34,037 bases of DNA, taken from positions 1-34,037 of the forward strand of contig MU270160.1 of assembly GCA_021432635.1 (NCBI GenBank), read 5' to 3'. Below, piece after piece: positions 9,559 to 19,662 of this stretch. Position numbers and translations under genes: made by a program. This DNA is from Thozetella sp. PMI_491. Its lineage: Eukaryota > Ascomycota > Sordariomycetes > Chaetosphaeriales > Chaetosphaeriaceae. The notes below the pieces were generated by a model. It did no database searches. It was not told the DNA's origin and saw nothing but the letters and a program-made list of their open reading frames with translations. The stretch's first letter is position 1; each line of letters opens with the position of its first letter.

Positions 9559-11763
9559 TTATAGAAACACGTAGTTCTCCGTAAACTGCAGGAGATCAGG
9601 GCATAATGCCCAGGCTTCTCTAAAGGCCACAATATCGACACAGGAGATCCCGATCCTCTCCCAAGCAGTCCATGCCTTCCATGTTCTCATTTTTTTAGTC
9701 CAGGACGGCAGGCTATCGGGGAAAGTCTCTCGTAGTACTAGGAAGTAGTATACCTGCGCTGTTCTTGCCATCAGGACTAACGCCCACTTATTTCTCACAC
9801 TATCGATCAAGCTGTCACCATCCGCTTGAATAGACAAGTTTAGATCCATGGAGAAGCCGACATCGTTCGAGATCGCAACATGTAACGTGGTCGGCTGCTC
9901 TACCAGGTCTACCACTGGCGCCTGGATGGCAATGTCATTCTGCCGGATGTTCAGCTGCTTTCCAAATGACATCTGTACCAACTTGGGCGTATCATAGTCG
10001 AACCACCAGCGCTTTACCGACTTGTCTTCCTCTCTCACAGGAAGCAGGTACATGAGAGGTGAGGAAATGCTGTGATCATTGTCGACCCCGCTTTCCTGGA
10101 GCGGGAGGTAAACGCGGTTTGTTTCGCTGTATGTCTTGATCCCGCCGCGCCACCCGGTCCATGTCCAAGATGGGAACTCCGCTACGCGTTTGGCTCCCTG
10201 CCTGCAATGCCACCAGCTAACTAGAGCCTTAGCCAGATTGTTTGCCTGGTCGTTGACGATGCCTGCATCGACCAGATTTGGTATTGTAGTTAGCCCAATC
10301 AAACCAAATACGGAGGGAACACCCCCAACGGCGAGGATGCCCTTGAATGCATTCAGCGAATCCGTATCAAATGACAGCTTCCTGCGACTATAATTTTCGG
10401 TGTGGTAGAAGAGTCTCTGGGTCCGCATCTCAGTATTCTCGGTGTAGTCGAGGATGAAAGAGCTGATGGTCTTGTGAGGCATGCTGAAGATGCTGCCCCT
10501 CATGAACGGAAGTTGGTAGAGAAGACTGGCGACATGGAAGAGGTCGTCTGGGAGTTGGAAGCATTCATAACCAACCATGCCTCCGCATTCATAGTAGATC
10601 TGGTCTTCTGTAAAGAACAGGCGCCGCCGTGACATGACGCCTTCTTGGTATGTCCAACCACGTTCCCACCATCTTGACCGCTTTATCGACTCGTGGGGAT
10701 CTCTTGGAACAGCCAACAGCTCGATGGCTCCGATCTTGATGCTCGATGTCGGTGTGCGATCGAGACTCACCCCTGGCAAGCCGTAGGAGGCATCAGTGCC
10801 GGCGGCAGCCATGATAGTCAGCTGAGCGCACTGGTATACAAGGTGCATATTTGCGATCTGCTGCATCTTCTCGCCGAGATTGTTCTGGTCAATGCAATAT
10901 TGATCCACCCAAAGGTACTTGTATCCCAATTCTTTACAGACTTGCAAGGCGTCCTCTACGACCCGGGGGAAGCCAGTTTCTTCGTTTGATGACCCGCCCC
11001 ATACATAGCTCAAGGCCACATAGCTTCGACGGATGGAGGATTTGACGATCTCCCGAGTATGGCAGTCGATCAAGCGAAACCCGGGGACCTCTGTTGAGTT
11101 TCCTCTGCGAGCCTTTAGCTTTGGGCATTCGATGTTGTGGTTAGCATCGCAGAATTCGATCCATTCCTTTGCCTGATTTAAATCCACCAGAGGGGTGATC
11201 CTTCGTGGAGACACCGAAGCGCGCGAAGAAACAGTGATTGGGAATATGCAATACGACAAGGTAACCTGGTCGAAAGGCGAAGGACTTTTCATGTCGTCCG
11301 GGACCATCATCAAGGCGCAGGGCTGGGAGGTGCGGTCTTGAGACCGAATGGTGCTGGCGCTCAGCTTTATAAATGGAAGCGCCCAATAAGATGGGAAAGC
11401 CCTCAGCGTGTACGACGTATCCGCAGAGCCAAGCGGCTTCATGGTGTCGAAGAAGCGACAGGCAGGGCAGGCTACCGAACTGTCGGCAAGGCTGGATCCA
11501 ATCGTGGCTATTGGCAGGCCTTCGAATCCATCCCGGCCGTTCTTCCACTCTCTTAGCCCGAGGACCAGGTCCCAGTTTGCGCTGAAGTACTCGTCTGCAT
11601 CCCGGCAGGCCTTCTCAAGATCTAGATGCTGGCAAATACTGCACAAAGTTGCTTGTGCAACGGCGCCCGCCCCTTTGCTTCGCTTGTGAACGGACTTTGA
11701 CTCAGCTTTAATGGTATGTGGACTGTGTGAGCGTTTCCCTCTTCTTCTGGACGTCGCCGGCAT
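9559..11763 (-). CDS. HET-domain (heterokaryon incompatibility) protein
   Basis: A single exon from ATG 11763 to 9559 encodes 734 aa. A basic N-terminus (1-30) may be a nuclear signal. Two CxxC pairs, CSIC (41-44) and CPAC (99-102), precede the HET domain, as in many fungal HET proteins. The HET domain starts about residue 248 with YVALSYVWGG, continues through YLWVDQYCIDQ and the HLVYQCAQLTIMAAAG helix, and reaches the RGWTYQEGVMSRRRLFFTEDQIYYEC block (about 368-393). HET proteins trigger cell death on recognition of a non-self partner, usually through a paired locus; no NLR, prion-forming or patatin-like partner lies in this window. The C-terminal 330 residues have no domain I recognise. 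The frame is intact, with no sign of decay, though HET genes often expand in families and decay. Confidence 0.92.
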   Translation of the reverse strand: MPATSRRRGKRSHSPHTIKAESKSVHKRSKGAGAVAQATLCSICQHLDLEKACRDADEYFSANWDLVLGLREWKNGRDGFEGLPIATIGSSLADSSVACPACRFFDTMKPLGSADTSYTLRAFPSYWALPFIKLSASTIRSQDRTSQPCALMMVPDDMKSPSPFDQVTLSYCIFPITVSSRASVSPRRITPLVDLNQAKEWIEFCDANHNIECPKLKARRGNSTEVPGFRLIDCHTREIVKSSIRRSYVALSYVWGGSSNEETGFPRVVEDALQVCKELGYKYLWVDQYCIDQNNLGEKMQQIANMHLVYQCAQLTIMAAAGTDASYGLPGVSLDRTPTSSIKIGAIELLAVPRDPHESIKRSRWWERGWTYQEGVMSRRRLFFTEDQIYYECGGMVGYECFQLPDDLFHVASLLYQLPFMRGSIFSMPHKTISSFILDYTENTEMRTQRLFYHTENYSRRKLSFDTDSLNAFKGILAVGGVPSVFGLIGLTTIPNLVDAGIVNDQANNLAKALVSWWHCRQGAKRVAEFPSWTWTGWRGGIKTYSETNRVYLPLQESGVDNDHSISSPLMYLLPVREEDKSVKRWWFDYDTPKLVQMSFGKQLNIRQNDIAIQAPVVDLVEQPTTLHVAISNDVGFSMDLNLSIQADGDSLIDSVRNKWALVLMARTAQVYYFLVLRETFPDSLPSWTKKMRTWKAWTAWERIGISCVDIVAFREAWALCPDLLQFTENYVFL

Positions 11764-12361
11764 TTCGCAAATGGTCGAGACCAGAAGACTAACAAGCGCA
11801 GCACCAGGTAGTGGTTAGGAAATTAGCGTGGAAGGCGTGTGAAGAGGCGAGGATCAGGGCACTGCGCTTTGGGGACTGGGCGTAAGCCCGTTACATCAGG
11901 CTGGGCCGAGGCTGAGCCGAAGCCAAAAGCACCTATCCCATCTAAGAAAAGCGGAGCATCATAGGCAATTGCCAAGACCGTCGTTACCTAGCCAAGAAGT
12001 CTGAGTATAGCCAATCTCCAAGGTGAAGCTTTAGTCGGCCTCTACGGAGTAAAGCCTGCCTCCACTTTTCCTCAAGCGGAAGAGCTATAAAAACCTCTAC
12101 GGTCAATATTGTAAATTCTGGCTTTCGCTAATTACCTACTACCTTTCTCTTAAACTCTCAGGAATCATGCTGACATCACAGTACACATCAATCAAAGGAT
12201 ATGGATGTGTGCTAACAATATGAATTGATATCTCTTATCTCTCCAAGTACTTACGTACCTATTTCATCTGTTCTAACATGCAACACGTATGCTTCATGCC
12301 CACCAGCCTCGCCAGCACATGGTTGTTGCTACAACTTTCGCACTCCAAGCTTGTATCATCC
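11764..12361. other. Intergenic: HET promoter and permease 3' flank
   Basis: This is about 600 bp between the HET start and the permease stop, both on the minus strand. It is AT-rich to the right of about 12060. A plus-strand TATAAAAA (12086-12093) is followed by only an 18-codon frame, so no gene is called. No repeat or RNA gene is seen. Confidence 0.45.
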
Positions 12362-14243
12362 TCAGGACCAGAGGATATTCAGCTTCTGGAGTCCCTTCTT
12401 CGGCGGCATCGGGGGGTCTGGGTTGTCGATGGCCATTTGGATAAACGGGCGGATCGGTATTTCCTTCAGCGGGATGATCTTCGTGCCCTTGATGAACTTG
12501 TAGGCAAAGTAGAGGATCAGGATGGCGGGGATGTTGAAATAGGACGAGACAAAGGTCTCGCTGTTCCAGTGTCCGTTGATAAAGGTCGAATAGCCCGAAG
12601 TGAGGAGGAGTATGATAAAAAGCACGAGCGAGGCCCAGGAGCTCCAGGGCTGGAACGGCCCCTTATATGGCAGTTCGTCTCTGCTGATTCCCTGCGCCTT
12701 GCATCCATAGTAAAAGCGCAGGTACGTGATGATGATGATGGTCCAGTTGACTAGAGTCGAAATGGAAATGAGATCCTGCAGCCACTGAAACACGGTGGCG
12801 GCTCCATCGGAGAGCGTCATGTATCCGAGCGACATGAAGACGGTGAAGAGGGTCACAGCAACGTACGGGATACCGAACCGGTTGAGGCGGGTGAAGATCT
12901 TGGGGGCGCGGCCATTCTTAGCCAACCCGAAGAGAATGCGACTGTTGTTCAACATGCCCGAATTGCCAGCCGACCACGCCGAGGTGACGACGATGGCGTT
13001 GATAACATGGGGGATCACCTTGATACCAGCAATGTCGGCGGCGATCACAAAAGGGGATGCGGCAGTGCCAGAAGCGCTCAGGAGCCTCTCGTTGTTGGAT
13101 GGCACGATGAGACCAATGAGGAAGATCGAAATGACATAGAAGAGAAGGATACGCCAGAAGATTCTCTTCGCCGCTAAGGGGATAGCTTGACGAGGAGCCC
13201 TTGTCTCTGCCGCCGCTAGAGTGATGGTCTCGACTCCGGCGTAGGCGTACAGGGCGTTGGAGAAGGTTGTCCAGAACCCCAAGAAGTGGCCAAGCGACCC
13301 TGGGAACCCCAGGTATTCGACAAAGGGTCCTGGGTTCCGCCAATACGTAAAGCCAATAACCTTGTGATCCGGGCCTCCACCTGCGGCGACCACGATTGCC
13401 ATGATGTTGACAATGAAGATCAGGCAGATCTTGAGCATGGCGAAGGTAAACTCGAGCTCTCCGTATACCCTGACGAAGACAAGGGAGCTGGCCGTCATCA
13501 AGAGGCCAAACACTGTGATCCACTAGAAACCCGTTGGTATAAGCGAGGAATACAATTATGAACAGAGTAGTGCTGCTACTTACCACGGCGTTGTTGACAG
13601 TAACCCAGAACTCGACTAACGCGGCGGCAGCCACGATCTCAGCCGGGATAGAAATCACTACCATCGATCAGATCCTCACTTACAAGAGAATTGCCAAATT
13701 GGTCCGCGGACGGGTTGGCTGAAATCATGCCTGCCTAGCAAAGCCAGATCACGGAATGAAACTCACATCCATTGTACACCAGATTCCACCCATTAGCAAA
13801 ACTCAATGCTGGATCCACGAAAGCCTCGGAATAGCGAACGATGCCACCGCTCAGGGGGATGAGGGTACCCATTTCGGCAACCGCAAACACGACACCGGCG
13901 GCCGAAAACCCGACGAATGTGTATCTAAAAAAGCATCGGGTTAGCTACCGGGTGGCTTGCATACTTGGCCCCTTGGCGGTCCTGCTCACCCCATCAAGGC
14001 GCCCAGAGGACCGGCTTTGGCCAAGGCGGCTCCAGAGCCGAGAAACAGTCCGGTGCCAATGGTACCTGCCAGCGCGATCATCTGGATATGGCGCTGGTGC
14101 AGGCCCTGCTTCATGTCGCCGACCTCTTCGAAATTCTCGGGCATCTCTTCCATGTAGCCGGGGCTGATGTCCGCCTCTTGCGACCCGACCGGGATTGCCT
14201 TTTCCCCGGCATAGCCATCCTTTTGATGCTCCAAGTCTGACAT
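12362..14243 (-). CDS. Amino-acid permease, fungal YAT family (APC superfamily)
   Basis: Four exons, 14243-13990, 13924-13767, 13657-13584 and 13522-12362, give 548 aa with phase kept at each junction. The N-terminus is a soluble, acidic tail of about 45 residues, which in this family carries ubiquitination and trafficking signals. The first membrane segment has the family signature [24 protein letters not shown], followed by [29 protein letters not shown] and [10 protein letters not shown]. About twelve hydrophobic segments follow, consistent with an H+-coupled plasma-membrane amino-acid importer; substrate specificity cannot be read. Introns are 65, 109 and 61 bp. Intron 2 (13766-13658) is the least certain because its acceptor GGTAG lacks a strong pyrimidine tract; it is the only one found that avoids a stop. 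The 1.8-kb upstream region is rich in GATAAG sites, suggesting nitrogen control. Confidence 0.9.
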
Positions 14244-16040
14244 AATTGCCGTGGAAGCCGTCTGGGCACGGTCCGACGTCTTGTCTTTCTTTTGTCGTGC
14301 AATAATTAGACTCTGGCGGGACCAGGAAAAGTCGGGATGTCTTGGGAATCGCCAATGTGGTGGCCAAGACAAACGAAATAGATGGGATGAGCGAAGCTTG
14401 GCTCTCTTATCTACCCTGCTCGTATCCCACAAGGGTTCCGGTGTTACAGTATCACAGTGGAACAAAGTCTACCGTCCTGCAGGCCACGACAGCTAGAGAC
14501 ACACCCACACTATTATTGCGTTTTGATTCTCCACCAACGCCACTATTGCCATTTGATTCCACACCACGAGACCGGTATATAAAAGTCCGATATCCTTGTA
14601 AATAACGAGGCATTAAAGGCTCTACCTTATGTCGCGAGCGGTCCCCGCGGGCCTCGCAGCTCTCCATATACATGAGCTTTGTATACCTAGCTTGCCAAAA
14701 CGCATCGTCTTTCCCTGGCAGTGCTCGAGCTCTTGTGGTAATAATGTAGGGTGTAGATATAGAAGCCGGGATGTCCGATGGTTTGGGACCAGATTGTACC
14801 TGCACGTAACGTCCTGCTCCCACTCCAGCTGATCATCGGCATCCCACCCATTCAAAAGGATCCTCGGTCTCCATCCCTTACCAAGTGTGAGCTGATAAGC
14901 GCTTCAGCTAGGCCTCGCACCTCTTCCGGAGGTGTGTGGGGGGGTATGTAGAAACAAGCGATGAATAGGGTCGCCGGCAGGCATAGATAGATATTCACCG
15001 TGCATGGTTGATGATAAGGACGGCGTATCCTTGGGGGGGCGCCGACAGAAAACCTCGGCATTCTGCCGGCCATATCCAGATAAGCGGCCAATGATTGACT
15101 GCTTCCGCATTGACGCGTCAACGAACCGGCCGCGTATATTTTTTCTCTGGGAGGTAGGATCGCGTTTGATCGTTTCTCAATGCCTAGCCGTGGGTGCTCC
15201 ATTCCCACGGCCACCAGGGCATCAATTGCATAAAGATGTGGTCGTCTCCCAGATTCTCGGGAGTTTCTTGATCCACGAGGAGCTTCTCATGCCATTAAAA
15301 CCGCACTCCCAGCTACGATAAGATATGAAACCATGTCTCTGTGCAGGGATAGCTCTGCGAGCGTTGGGCCAACATGATAGGATGCAGTTCAGCGCTTGGA
15401 GATCCCTCCTGCCTAAGGTAGAAGGATCACCCCACGTAGACGAGTCGATACGCAGAGAGCAACGGCCGGATTCTCTGTTATCAGATACCGGTATCCTCCA
15501 AAAAAAAAAAATCCAAAAAAACCCACCTCGCCACGGATGGCCAGTATGGTGTGATATCCCCTCGATATGATAGCGAGACTAGAGCGCTAGTGGACACGCC
15601 ATACGGGCTCGCCGAAACCCAACATTACAGCGGCTACAGAATGCGATACCTAGTCGTTATAGCAATACACTTGCCGGCGCGATGAAGATAAGTGTGCACT
15701 AGCAACCTTGGCGAACAGACGAGTGAGGGGTCGTAGATAGCAGGCCTCAGATAGCTGTGCCCGAAGCCTTCCTTGGCCAAGGTTGAGCATCCATGCGCAA
15801 ACCCCCAGCCAGCGGACCGATCCTGTCAAGTCCACTGATATGACCCCTGCTCGATCCAACCCACTCCCCACATTTTCCCCAGACGCCTCGTACTGGGACG
15901 ACGACGACTCGAATGGTGACGGGGTGTCAAGGCAGGTCTGCATGGCCTGGTAGGCCGGATTGGATCCCCGGGGCATCTCCGTAACAGCAATGTAACCTCA
16001 CACCGTGCAAAGATAAGCCATTCTACGCAGACGTGTTTAC
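14244..16040. other. Long intergenic region upstream of the permease
   Basis: About 1.8 kb lie between the permease start and the stop of the flavoprotein gene, both on the minus strand. The best ATG-started frame (15004-15321, 105 codons, plus strand) has no recognisable domain and is not called. The region holds several GATAAG motifs, a plus-strand TATATAAAA (14576-14584) and short A tracts around 15500-15521. Most of it is probably permease promoter. Confidence 0.5.
14406..15322. promoter_or_regulatory. Cluster of GATAAG (AreA/NIT2-type) sites upstream of the permease
   Basis: GATAAG occurs on the plus strand at 14894-14899, 15013-15018, 15079-15084 and 15317-15322, and on the minus strand at 14406-14411. 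Further HGATAR matches lie at 14985-14990 (AGATAG) and 15478-15483 (minus strand). Four full sites in 430 bp are well above the about 0.2 expected by chance for both strands in equal base composition. Nitrogen-catabolite GATA factors control many fungal amino-acid permeases; control here is an inference. Confidence 0.5.
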
Positions 16041-17483
16041 CTACTCCAAGAACCCCCACAAATTGTTGAGGCTTTCTGCCAGGCTGGGATGGGCCCAGAC
16101 GGCGGCCTCGAGATCCCACCACTTCACTCCTCCCATCATGGCCGTCTGTACCACGGCCATGACCTCGCCGCCCTCGATCCCGAGGCAGGTGAAGCCCAGG
16201 ATCTCGCCCGTGTCCGCGTCCACCGTCGCCTTCATCATGCCGCGGGTCTCGTCCGTCTCTAGCGCCCGCGCGACGTATGCCATCGGCATCGCCGCGGTCC
16301 GGTACCTGCGACCGCTTCGGATGAGCTCCGCCCGATGCAGCCCCACGTGCGCCAGCTGCGGGTCGGTGTAGGTGACGTACGGAACCAGGTTGCGCGATAT
16401 CGAGTCGCGTGTGGTATGCATCGGCGGGGTAGTCGTGGGGACCGACTCTGGTAGCAGGTTTGCGCGCAGGATACGGAAGTCATTGTACGCGATATGCGTG
16501 AAAGCCGGCCCGCCGTGTGCGTCGCCGAGACCAAACACGCCTTCGACAGAGGTGGCGAGCTTCTCGTCGACAACGAGATGCCCTCTGGAGTCGGTCTTGA
16601 CCCCGACGGCGTCGAGATTCAACGTGTCAGTGTTTGGGGTCCTGCCCGTGGCAAGCAGAATGTGGCTCCCGGAAAGAGATTCCGACTCCCCCGAAGCGGA
16701 GACAACCTCGAGTCTCACTGGGAGGCCGGCATTACTCCCCCCCGAGAGGGACTTGGCGCTGGTCGACAAGTGCACTTTGATGCCGTCTTCCTGTAGGATA
16801 TCCAGCATGGCCTGTGCCACGTCTTCATCTTCCTTGGGCAGAAGTTGAGCACCTCGCTGGACGATAGTCACGTCGGAACCCAGCCTCCGAAAGAGCTGGC
16901 CGAACTCTAGCCCGATCGGACCGCCTCCCAAGACCAAGAGATGCTCGGGAACCTTGTCTAGCTCCATGATGGAGGTTGAGTCGAGAACTCGAGCCTTTTC
17001 TACCTCCTGCATACCTGGCAGGTCTGGGCGAGCCGGCCGCTCCCCAACATTCAGGATGATGAAGTCGCCGCTAACGGTCCTTTCGTCGCCTCCCTCGCTC
17101 ATCCGCACTGACAGTGTCTTGGGGCCCACGAACCTCGCCTCTCCTCGCAGGATGTCCACGCCCGCCTTTTGAAGCCGCGACTCACCGCCGCCGCTAAACG
17201 ATGAAACAATGTCCCGCTTGCGCTGTCGGATCTTGGCCATATCGATGTCCATGCCAGCGATGCGCACGCCATAGTCGGCGCCCCGGCGAGCCAGATGCGC
17301 CACACGCCCAGATGCGATCATGGTCTTGGTCGGCGTGCAGCCTTCATTGACACAGGTGCCACCAATATGCGCCCGGTCGATGATTGCTGTCTTGCGCCCG
17401 GCCTTTGCGAATGCGGCGGCGAGGGGCGTGCCGCACTGGCCTGAGCCGACAACGATGGCCGCATAATGGGTAAGAGAGGGCAT
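16041..17483 (-). CDS. Class-I pyridine nucleotide-disulfide oxidoreductase (MerA/Lpd-like FAD enzyme)
   Basis: A single exon from ATG 17483 encodes 480 aa. The N-terminal FAD motif VVGSGQCG (11-18) is followed by the redox-active pair Cys44-Cys49 in GGTCVNEGC, the CxxxxC spacing of class-I enzymes. A second Rossmann motif, LGGGPIG (185-191), binds NAD(P)H. An ATGRTPN turn and a GLGDAHGG FAD-contact segment follow, and the C-terminus has the catalytic HPSLAE motif (His465, Glu470). The enzyme should pass electrons from NAD(P)H through FAD to its disulfide. It lacks the N-terminal metal-binding domain and the C-terminal Cys pair of true mercuric reductase, and its isolated single-copy form argues against the mitochondrial dihydrolipoamide dehydrogenase; similar fungal proteins are annotated only as FAD oxidoreductases. 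No targeting peptide is seen. It lies in tandem with the dehydrogenase at 17933. Confidence 0.9.
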   Translation of the reverse strand: MPSLTHYAAIVVGSGQCGTPLAAAFAKAGRKTAIIDRAHIGGTCVNEGCTPTKTMIASGRVAHLARRGADYGVRIAGMDIDMAKIRQRKRDIVSSFSGGGESRLQKAGVDILRGEARFVGPKTLSVRMSEGGDERTVSGDFIILNVGERPARPDLPGMQEVEKARVLDSTSIMELDKVPEHLLVLGGGPIGLEFGQLFRRLGSDVTIVQRGAQLLPKEDEDVAQAMLDILQEDGIKVHLSTSAKSLSGGSNAGLPVRLEVVSASGESESLSGSHILLATGRTPNTDTLNLDAVGVKTDSRGHLVVDEKLATSVEGVFGLGDAHGGPAFTHIAYNDFRILRANLLPESVPTTTPPMHTTRDSISRNLVPYVTYTDPQLAHVGLHRAELIRSGRRYRTAAMPMAYVARALETDETRGMMKATVDADTGEILGFTCLGIEGGEVMAVVQTAMMGGVKWWDLEAAVWAHPSLAESLNNLWGFLE

Positions 17484-17932
17484 TGCGGTGAGTCGTTAAT
17501 AACGTCGTTGCACTTTATAAGAGTGACTTGATCTTCGGTAGCTTCCAAAGATCTATTTCATTGGGAAGCAGTGCAATGCCCTGTCTCCTGTGTCTGCTTT
17601 ACAGTACCGACTTAGTCAAAGGGCAATGGTAGGCCATGAGTAAGCGGTGCGGAGGCGGGGTTTCACCATTCCAGATCTTAGATTGTAAAAAAGACAAGCT
17701 CTAGGATGACGTAGATACTCTGTAATGGGAATTCAGTAATGGGTTTATTTTACCTAATACCGAAAATAACGAATACTTACCTACGCAGCGAGTGATAGGG
17801 TAGACCGACAGCCCAGAGCGATATGAAAACCCCTTTGAGGAGCTACGCTGAGCTGAGTATCTAGACAAAGATACAATAATGGCCTTAGTTTAGATGCATG
17901 TAGGTAGTTCTAGCTGAAAGTTACTGCTGCTC
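17484..17932. other. Intergenic: flavoprotein promoter and dehydrogenase 3' flank
   Basis: This is about 450 bp, AT-rich from 17680 to 17900. A minus-strand TATAAAG (17519-17513) lies just 30 bp before the flavoprotein ATG, so it is either a chance match or the leader is extremely short. No coding frame is seen. Confidence 0.45.
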
Positions 17933-19114
17933 CTACTGTGAATCTCCCTTCTTCGCCTTTTCGTCTCTCTCTTTGACGAAAGAGGTCTCGAAATCCAGCC
18001 CGCTCTCCATCCTCACGACCCCAAACAAGCCGCTGGAGTCCAACCTCCTCGCCTCCCCACTCCCTCCGCCCGTCTTTCCTTCTCCTTGTGCCCATTCTCT
18101 AGCCTTGTTTAGTGACTGATACGCCGCATTTCCTGCCTTCAGGGCAACTCCCTCGCGCTCGGCAATGCCAATTCCGTGCCCCACGTCCTTGATGCCGAGC
18201 TCTAGATCCGACCACGGCGACTGGCCGACGCCGGGGCAGTACACCCCCGACGTCATGCGCACGGAATCCGAGTATGCCACGGGCCCAAAGTTAAGCTCCA
18301 GAAGGCGCTCGAGCGTCTCAGCTGGCAGGCCAGTCTTGGAGGCGAAGACGTGCGCCTCGGCTATGATCTGCATGAGCGATGCCATGAGCAGGTTTCTACG
18401 CCAACGTTAGAACACAGCACCGGATACAAACGGGAGTCTGGCCTCCAGGACAGACGGAGAGACGGACAGACACTTACCCAGTTGTCTTCAGCAGTAGGGC
18501 CTTCTCAGGCTCGGAGCCGACGACCAACACTTCTCGAGCTATGACGCCTTTCAAGAAGGGCGATACACGATCCAGTGCCGCGGGCGGGCCGGCGAATGCG
18601 GCTAGCAGCGTTCCCGCCTCTGCAACGGGCGCGGCACCGAAGACAGGCATGGCGACAAACTGTGTGCCTATCGCCGCCAGCGTTGCGGCGATGCCCCTGG
18701 TCGTGTCCGGGTGGATTGTGGTGGTGTCCAGTACTACTTTGCCACTGGTGTCTCCGGACGCTACGATCTGGTCAATGATGGAGAGCACCGCAGCGTCATC
18801 GCTTGACTGCGAGAGGTTTAGCCGCGAATGCTCGTTCGCCGGTCAAAAAAGCCGCAGAGGATTAGGTGTGATCATACCGAGAGAAAGATGATGGTGCATT
18901 CCTGCGCAAGCTGTGCAATCGAATCCACTCTCTTTGCACCTAGCGCCTCGACGGCCACGCATCGAGATGTTGTCCTATTAAAGACACGCAGCGGGGCTCG
19001 GCCTTGGCCGGCGAGGTGTTTCTGTATGTTCTTCGCCATTCCCGTGCCCATGTTGCCCAGGCCGATCCATCCCAAAACATCGTCCCGGACGCCCATCTGA
19101 CCGATAGCTTCCAT
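17933..19114 (-). CDS. NAD(P)-dependent beta-hydroxyacid dehydrogenase (3-hydroxyisobutyrate dehydrogenase / 6-PGDH-like family)
   Basis: Three exons, 19114-18878, 18806-18478 and 18395-17933, give 342 aa. The N-terminal Rossmann fold has GWIGLGNMGTGMA with GxGxxG at residues 18-23. A DTTTIHPDTT segment corresponds to the family's substrate-contact DxSTI motif, and PVFGAAPVAEAGTL to the conserved PVSGG...AGTL segment. Catalytic Lys186 and Asn190 sit in KTTGN, whose last Gly-Asn pair spans the exon 2/3 junction. The C-terminal all-alpha domain has KDVGHGIGIAEREGV. The family oxidises beta-hydroxyacids with NAD(P); typical substrates are 3-hydroxyisobutyrate or tartronate semialdehyde, and the one here is unknown. 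The last 50 residues are charged and Gly-rich, beyond the usual family end. Introns are 71 and 82 bp, with a CTAAC branch point in the second. No mitochondrial presequence is obvious. Confidence 0.9.
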
Positions 19115-19662
19115 GTTGAGTGGTATTCAAGCTGCTGAATCAATTTTGTTTCGGGGAGAATGTGTCTTGCGAGCGAAGCCGGAGCCACTCTTGGGAGTTG
19201 ATCCTGTCAAGGCGCAGGACCCACCGAGCATCCGATGAGTCAACTACATGGATCACAGATTTTACTACATTTAACAAGGTACGTAGTGCATATTCCGTGC
19301 CTACTTCTCGCGGGCGCCGTGCGGTTGTCTCGAGCCTGCGGAAGTGCATATGTCAAGCCTTTGAATATTCGCTATCTGCTGTGATGTCCCAACAACGCCA
19401 CATCAATCCATTGGCTCCATGTATGATGGTTGCCTTCTATTCTTCTTGGATGTGGCCTATGCAAATGCTCCGTGCTGCTCCATAGATACACCCAAATATA
19501 CACAGATACTAACCCGACTTGCCCCGCGTGAGCATTGCTATAGACATATATATATACCAAGATATTATTTCCAAGCATCAACCTTATTTTCTTCATGTCT
19601 CATGACTCTCGTGAGTGGTGTAAGCGGCTAGGTCGCCGTTCTTGTTGCAGTTGTTGCAGTTC
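19115..19662. other. Intergenic: dehydrogenase promoter and flippase 3' flank
   Basis: About 550 bp separate the dehydrogenase start from the flippase stop, both on the minus strand. Short TA-repeats occur near 19545-19560. Only frames of about 120 codons or fewer are present, and none shows a domain. Confidence 0.5.

Noticed and set aside
12086..12503. Plus-strand TATAAAAA followed by frames antisense to the permease 3' end
   Set aside because: The first ATG after it (12167) gives 18 codons, and later frames mirror the permease exon. An antisense transcript is possible but nothing beyond the TATA supports it.
2622..14243. Possible secondary-metabolite cluster (regulator, hydrolase, permease together)
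   Set aside because: No polyketide synthase, peptide synthetase, terpene cyclase, prenyltransferase or P450 occurs in the window, and the genes between are a secreted thaumatin-like protein and a HET protein.
15004..15321. 105-codon ATG-started plus-strand frame in the permease upstream region
   Set aside because: No recognisable domain, signal peptide or splice continuation; it lies among the GATAAG sites and is more likely promoter DNA.
16041..17483. Mercuric reductase or mitochondrial dihydrolipoamide dehydrogenase
   Set aside because: There is no N-terminal metal-binding domain, no C-terminal Cys pair as in MerA, and no mitochondrial presequence; only the shared class-I fold and CxxxxC are supported.
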